Origin: an uncultured bacterium
GTDB lineage: Bacteria > Desulfobacterota > Desulfobaccia > Desulfobaccales > 0-14-0-80-60-11
Direction: 5' to 3'
Assembly (NCBI GenBank): GCA_937943575.1
Contig: CALEAV010000019.1
Coordinates: 1-64,000, forward strand
Length of the DNA: 64,000 bases
In this document: positions 60,257 to 64,000 of the stretch, piece by piece
How positions within the stretch are numbered: the stretch's first letter is position 1
Layout of the letters: each line of letters opens with the position of its first letter
The notes under the pieces: model-generated
Databases searched by the model: none
Told to the model about the DNA's origin: nothing
What the model saw: the letters and a program-made list of their open reading frames with translations, nothing else
Translations under genes and position numbers: made by a program

Positions 60257-61249
60257 CTACACTTCCACCGCCTTCACCAGGCGGCGCATGATGATGGAGC
60301 CGGTGATGAGGAGAACAAAGGCCAAGCCCAGCATCACCCGGCCCGCCGGTTCTTTGAAGAGGGCCATCTCGTAGTCGTATTTGATGATGGTCATGCCGAT
60401 GAACACAATGATGGGAAGGACGGTGAGCACCACGGCGGAGAGGCGTCCTTCTGCAGTGAGGGAACGGATCTTGACCTTGAAATTGAGCCGGGCCCGGATG
60501 AGGTGGGCGATTTTCTCCACGATCTCCACCAGATTGCCGCCGGTGTCCGTCTGGATGAGGACGGCGGTGACGAAATACTTCAGGTCCCGGCTGTCCACCC
60601 GCTCCAGCATGTTGTTCAGGGCCTCGGTCATGCTGAGGCCGAAGCGCTGCTCTTCATAAGCGATGCGGAATTCGGTGCCCAGGGGATGATCCAGCTCCTG
60701 ACCCAGAAGCTCCGCCGCCGAGGGCAGGGTATGCCCGGCCTTGAGGGAGCGGGCCAGCATCTCCATGGCATCCGGCAGCTGCGCCTCCACCTTCTGGGCC
60801 TTCTGGACCTTTTTCTGCTTCAGCCACAGGAAGGGCAGGAAAGCCAGGGCCACCGCCAGCAGCAGGCCAAAGAGCAGGCTCCGGACAAACACCAGCCCCA
60901 GCAGCACCCCGGCGCCCGCCAGGATGGCCACCAGCCCCAGAAACTCCACCGGGCTGCGGTAGACATCCCCCTGGAGCAGCTCTTTCTGCAATCGCCGGAG
61001 TCGTTCCCGGCCCAGGAGAAACCGGAGCAGATTCAGTCCCGGGCTGGTCTGGTCCTCCAGCCGGGCCTTGACGATCTGGATCCGGCGCACGTAAGCCTGG
61101 CTGGTCTCAGATAACCGCTGGGTCACCTTGCGCCGCTGGCGCAGGGGCTGCCAGACCAAGGTATAAACCGCCGACAGGAGAAAGAGCACCGCCACAAACA
61201 GGGCGGCCAGCCCCAATGCATACCAGAGATCCCGGGCAGTGACGGCCAT
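60257..61249 (-). CDS. tadB: TadB, type II/IV pilus inner-membrane protein
   Basis: 330 residues with an N-terminal helix (ALGLAALFVAVLFLLSAVY), two central helices near 105-145 and GspF-type domain with LPDAMEMLARSLKAGHTLPS, GTEFRIAYEEQRFGLSM and VLIQTDTGGNLVEIVEKIA. Partner of TadC. ATG 61249 lies 9 bases after the tadA stop. Confidence 0.9.
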   Translation of the reverse strand: MAVTARDLWYALGLAALFVAVLFLLSAVYTLVWQPLRQRRKVTQRLSETSQAYVRRIQIVKARLEDQTSPGLNLLRFLLGRERLRRLQKELLQGDVYRSPVEFLGLVAILAGAGVLLGLVFVRSLLFGLLLAVALAFLPFLWLKQKKVQKAQKVEAQLPDAMEMLARSLKAGHTLPSAAELLGQELDHPLGTEFRIAYEEQRFGLSMTEALNNMLERVDSRDLKYFVTAVLIQTDTGGNLVEIVEKIAHLIRARLNFKVKIRSLTAEGRLSAVVLTVLPIIVFIGMTIIKYDYEMALFKEPAGRVMLGLAFVLLITGSIIMRRLVKAVEV

Positions 61250-61258
61250 AGTCCTGAT

Positions 61259-62668
61259 TTATCTCGCTTCTTTGAGAATCCGGGTCATGCCCCGGCTGCG
61301 CCCGGTCTGGGGCGGCAGGAAGATCTCCTCCCGCAGGGGGAACCCGAAGAGGCGGCAGCGTTCCGCAAAGCGGGGCCGGATCCCCGTGGCCACATACTGG
61401 CCCAGCACCGCCCCGTCCTCCGCCACCCCGTGGCGGTCGAAGACAAAGATGTCCTGCAGGCTGATGACGTCCCCCTCCATGCCGGTGATCTCCGAGAGCG
61501 ACACCACCCGCCGCACCCCGTCGCTGTGCCTGGCCAGGTGGATGATGACATCCAGGCTGGAGCTGATGAGGTTGCGCAGGGCCTTCTGGGGGATCTGATA
61601 GCCCGCCAGGTTCACCATGGTCTCCAGCCTGAGGAGCGCATCCCGGGGGCTGTTGGCGTGGATGGTGGTCATGGAGCCCTCATGGCCGGTATTCATGGCC
61701 TGAAACATGTCCATGACCTCCGGCCCCCGCACCTCGCCCACGATGATGCGGTCCGGCCGCATGCGCAGGGCGTTGCGCACCAGATCCCGCTGGGTCACCT
61801 CGCCCTTGCCCTCGATGTTGGGGGGCCGGGTCTCCAGGCGGCAGACGTTGCGCTTCTGGATCTGCAGCTCCGCCGCATCCTCCACCGTGATGATGCGCTC
61901 CCCGTCGGGGATGTAGGCCGACATGATGTTCAACAGCGTGGTCTTGCCGGTGCCGGTGCCGCCGGAGATGAGGATGTTGAGCTTGGCCTTGACGATCTTC
62001 TCCATCACCTCCGCCATCTCGGGGCTCAGGCTCCCCCGGGTGAGGATCTCCTCCATGGTGGGGCGCATCACCATGAAACGCCGGATGGACAGCAGCGGCC
62101 CGTCCAGGGCCAGAGGCGGGATCACCGCGTTCACCCGGGAGCCGTCCGGCAGGCGGGCGTCCACCATGGGCGAGGACTCGTCGATGCGCCGGCCGATGTT
62201 GCTGACGATCTTGTTGATGATGCGCATCAGGTGGGCGTTGTCCCGGAACTTGACCTCCGTGAGCTCCAGCTTGCCGAAGCGCTCGATGTAGACCTCGTTG
62301 TAGCGGTTCACCATGATGTCCGAGATGGTGTGGTCCCGCATCAGAGGCTCCAGGGGCCCCAGCCCCAGGATCTCAAACTCCAGCTCCTGGGCCAGCCGAC
62401 TGCGCTCCTCGGCGGTGAGGGGGAAGGGGTCCTCCGCCAACAGCTGCAGCACCGCCCGGCGGATCTCCGCCGCCACCAGGGAGTCCTCCAGGGTCTCCAG
62501 GGTGGCGATGTCCAGGCGTTCCACCAGGGTGCGGTGCAGCCGCCGCTTGATCTCATTCAAATGCTTCTCCCGGGTGCCATCGCTGCGGCTGGCGAGGAGA
62601 TCACCCGCCACGGGGTCTCCTGTCACCGGCGCCTTGCGCTCCTGTTTGTCCGTGGGCAGCCAACCCAT
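61259..62668 (-). CDS. tadA: TadA/CpaF secretion ATPase
   Basis: 469 residues. An N-terminal extension to about 110, then the CpaF/VirB11-type ATPase with [15 protein letters not shown], Walker [10 protein letters not shown] near 236, [21 protein letters not shown] and the [12 protein letters not shown] box. It powers assembly of Flp pili from the cytoplasm. A bacterium with these genes would make Tad pili for adhesion. It follows tadZ by 15 bases. Confidence 0.95.
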   Translation of the reverse strand: MGWLPTDKQERKAPVTGDPVAGDLLASRSDGTREKHLNEIKRRLHRTLVERLDIATLETLEDSLVAAEIRRAVLQLLAEDPFPLTAEERSRLAQELEFEILGLGPLEPLMRDHTISDIMVNRYNEVYIERFGKLELTEVKFRDNAHLMRIINKIVSNIGRRIDESSPMVDARLPDGSRVNAVIPPLALDGPLLSIRRFMVMRPTMEEILTRGSLSPEMAEVMEKIVKAKLNILISGGTGTGKTTLLNIMSAYIPDGERIITVEDAAELQIQKRNVCRLETRPPNIEGKGEVTQRDLVRNALRMRPDRIIVGEVRGPEVMDMFQAMNTGHEGSMTTIHANSPRDALLRLETMVNLAGYQIPQKALRNLISSSLDVIIHLARHSDGVRRVVSLSEITGMEGDVISLQDIFVFDRHGVAEDGAVLGQYVATGIRPRFAERCRLFGFPLREEIFLPPQTGRSRGMTRILKEAR

Positions 62669-62683
62669 GGCCTCTCCTTTGTC

Positions 62684-63877
62684 TTAGGAACCAAAAAGTC
62701 GTTTGAGAATGCCGCCTTTGGACGGCTGGGCCTCCGCTGGCCGCAGGGCCTCCTCCAGTTTCCCGGCCAGCTCCTTCAGGCGCCGCCACAGCCGGGAGCG
62801 CCGGGCCACCGCGGCCAGGGGCTCCCCCTGGTTGATGGCGTCCACCAGGGCCGGGAAATCGCTGGGCAGGGTGGCGAATGGCGGCTGGCCGAAGACCTTC
62901 TCCAGGTCCTTGAGCCCCAGGGTGTAATCCCGCTCGTAGCGGTTCACCACCACCCGCACCTTGTCCATCTCCAGGTCCCAGGCCCGGTAGAGGCCCCGGA
63001 TGCGCCTTAAGTTCTGCAGGTGCGGCACGGTGAGCTCGGTGAGGAGCAGCACCTGCTCCGCCTCCTGCAGGATCCGCAGGCAATAGGAGTCCAGCCAGGT
63101 GCCGGCATCCGCCACCACCCAGGTGTAGAGCCCTTTGAGGGCCGCCAGCACCTTGGCCAGCTCTCCGGGGGCGGCAAAGACCGGGGTGTCCAGGTCGAAG
63201 TCCGGGGTGCTCAGGAGCACATCCATGCCCGCGGGGTGGTGCACCACCGTCTTTTCCACAAACAGGGGATCCAGCTTGTCGGCCGTGTGCGCCAGATCCA
63301 GGAGGGAATGGGGGCTTTTCAAATCCAGAAACTGCCCCACCTGGGGGAAGGGCCGGGCCAGGTCCACCAGAAGCACGCTGCCCTGCTGGCGCTCCGCCAG
63401 CGCCACCGCCAGGTTGACGGCCACCGTGGTCACCCCCACCCCGCCCTTGGCGCCGGTCACGGCCACCAGGTGCCCCCGGGAGCCCTGGGCCCGCTCCTTC
63501 TCCCGCTCCACCAGCACCCGGGCCGCCACCTCCTGCACCTCCTCCAGGCGCAGGGGCAGGGGCAGGAAGCTCCCCACCCGCAGTTTCATGATGCGGATGA
63601 GGAAGTCCGGGTCCCGGCTCTGGGAACAGACCAGGAATTCGGAGCGGGGGAAGCGGCTGATGAGCTCCTCCAGCCAGCCGGGCACGCCGCCGTGGCCGTT
63701 TAAGTTCACCAGCACCAGGTCCGGGGGCCGCTCCCGGTGCTGCTCCAGGAAGGTCTGGGGGTCCTTGGCCTCATGGAGGAGCTTCAGCACCGGGACCCGG
63801 GGCAGGAGCTCGGCCAGACCCGGATCCGGGGAGTCCGGACCGGTCAGGACCGACAGGGTGAGGCGGGGTGGGGCCAT
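62684..63877 (-). CDS. tadZ: TadZ/CpaE-like localisation ATPase
   Basis: 397 residues. A receiver-like N-terminal domain without the phospho-acceptor set (LVLVNLNGHGG instead of a D-pocket) is followed by a ParA/MinD-type ATPase with deviant Walker A TGAKGGVGVTT near 140 and VLLVDLARPF. TadZ places the Tad machine at the cell pole. GGAGGAGGG ribosome site about 10 bases before ATG 63877. First gene of tadZ-tadA-tadB-tadC-tadG here; cpaB/rcpC and secretin genes likely lie beyond the window. Confidence 0.88.
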   Translation of the reverse strand: MAPPRLTLSVLTGPDSPDPGLAELLPRVPVLKLLHEAKDPQTFLEQHRERPPDLVLVNLNGHGGVPGWLEELISRFPRSEFLVCSQSRDPDFLIRIMKLRVGSFLPLPLRLEEVQEVAARVLVEREKERAQGSRGHLVAVTGAKGGVGVTTVAVNLAVALAERQQGSVLLVDLARPFPQVGQFLDLKSPHSLLDLAHTADKLDPLFVEKTVVHHPAGMDVLLSTPDFDLDTPVFAAPGELAKVLAALKGLYTWVVADAGTWLDSYCLRILQEAEQVLLLTELTVPHLQNLRRIRGLYRAWDLEMDKVRVVVNRYERDYTLGLKDLEKVFGQPPFATLPSDFPALVDAINQGEPLAAVARRSRLWRRLKELAGKLEEALRPAEAQPSKGGILKRLFGS

Positions 63878-63920
63878 GCGGTGGTGCCCTCCTCCGGGGT
63901 GATGGTCTGCGGATGCCTTT

Positions 63921-63926
63921 ATTGTA
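63921..63926 (-). promoter_or_regulatory. possible -10 element before tadZ
   Basis: Minus strand TACAAT at 63926-63921, 44 bases upstream of tadZ, in a local AT-rich stretch. No good -35 was found; this is only a weak suggestion that the tad operon begins here. Confidence 0.25.
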
Positions 63927-64000
63927 GCGTATTTTCAAAACCAGCGCCGCCTGCAGGCAGCGCCGCGGCCCCGGACCACCCGGGAACCGGCCCCGGTGCC

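Overview
The window is high-GC bacterial chromosomal DNA without rRNA, tRNA, CRISPR, phage or transposase genes. The gene content points to an anaerobic Desulfobacterota (deltaproteobacterial sulfate-reducer type), possibly related to Desulfobaccales. The main evidence is a heterodisulfide-reductase (Hdr)/MvhD/MetVF cluster of the kind tied to the Wood-Ljungdahl pathway, an Lrp-type siroheme decarboxylase (AhbB) next to hemL for the alternative heme route, an oxalate/formate-type MFS carrier, and several sigma-54 systems. The taxonomic placement is inference.

Layout. 0-13.6 kb: a zinc-ribbon membrane protein, then a tightly packed + strand operon hdrC-hdrB-hdrA-mvhD-metV-metF, an HdrA-like flavoprotein, and a 968-residue fusion protein. 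The operon is preceded by a textbook sigma-54 promoter with an upstream palindrome and an IHF-like site, and ends at a strong hairpin terminator. 14-18.7 kb (minus): rfbB translationally coupled to a receiver-bearing histidine kinase and an NtrC-type regulator. 19-25.5 kb (minus): a catalytically dead site-2-protease homologue, an OFA-type transporter, ahbB-hemL, a DUF192 protein and a DUF4301 protein. 25.5-26.9 kb is empty and very GC-rich. 26.9-30.8 kb (+): pstSCAB. 31.2-33.2 kb (+): a DGC-domain protein and two small related proteins.

33.6-49.5 kb is a metal/envelope-stress island. On the minus strand lie three ZraP/CpxP-like periplasmic proteins, two DUF4405 membrane proteins, two related secreted beta-type proteins, a TolC-MFP-RND efflux operon and an M1-like peptidase. 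Divergently lie a fourth ZraP-like protein and a ZraS/ZraR-like kinase-regulator pair. A near-palindromic sigma-54 element sits in the divergent promoter region. 50-55.3 kb: a cspA-type gene whose leader carries a complete intrinsic terminator, and a second MFP-RND pump. 55.4-57.8 kb (minus): yjbQ, rfbD and rfbC separated by G-rich hairpin repeats. 58-63.9 kb (minus): tadZ-tadA-tadB-tadC-tadG for Flp/Tad pili, with an abrupt fall in GC inside tadG.

How it fits together. The first cluster looks like a membrane-free electron-transfer machine joining methylene-tetrahydrofolate chemistry (MetVF) to FAD/FeS modules (HdrABC, MvhD) and probably NAD(P)H through a GltD-like insertion in HdrA. The two extra genes at its end add a second HdrA-like branch. 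The last protein joins degenerate HdrA, 2x[4Fe-4S], MvhD-like, molybdopterin-dinucleotide-binding-like and glycine-cleavage-H-like (lipoyl) modules in one chain. This fusion is the strongest candidate here for an undescribed system.
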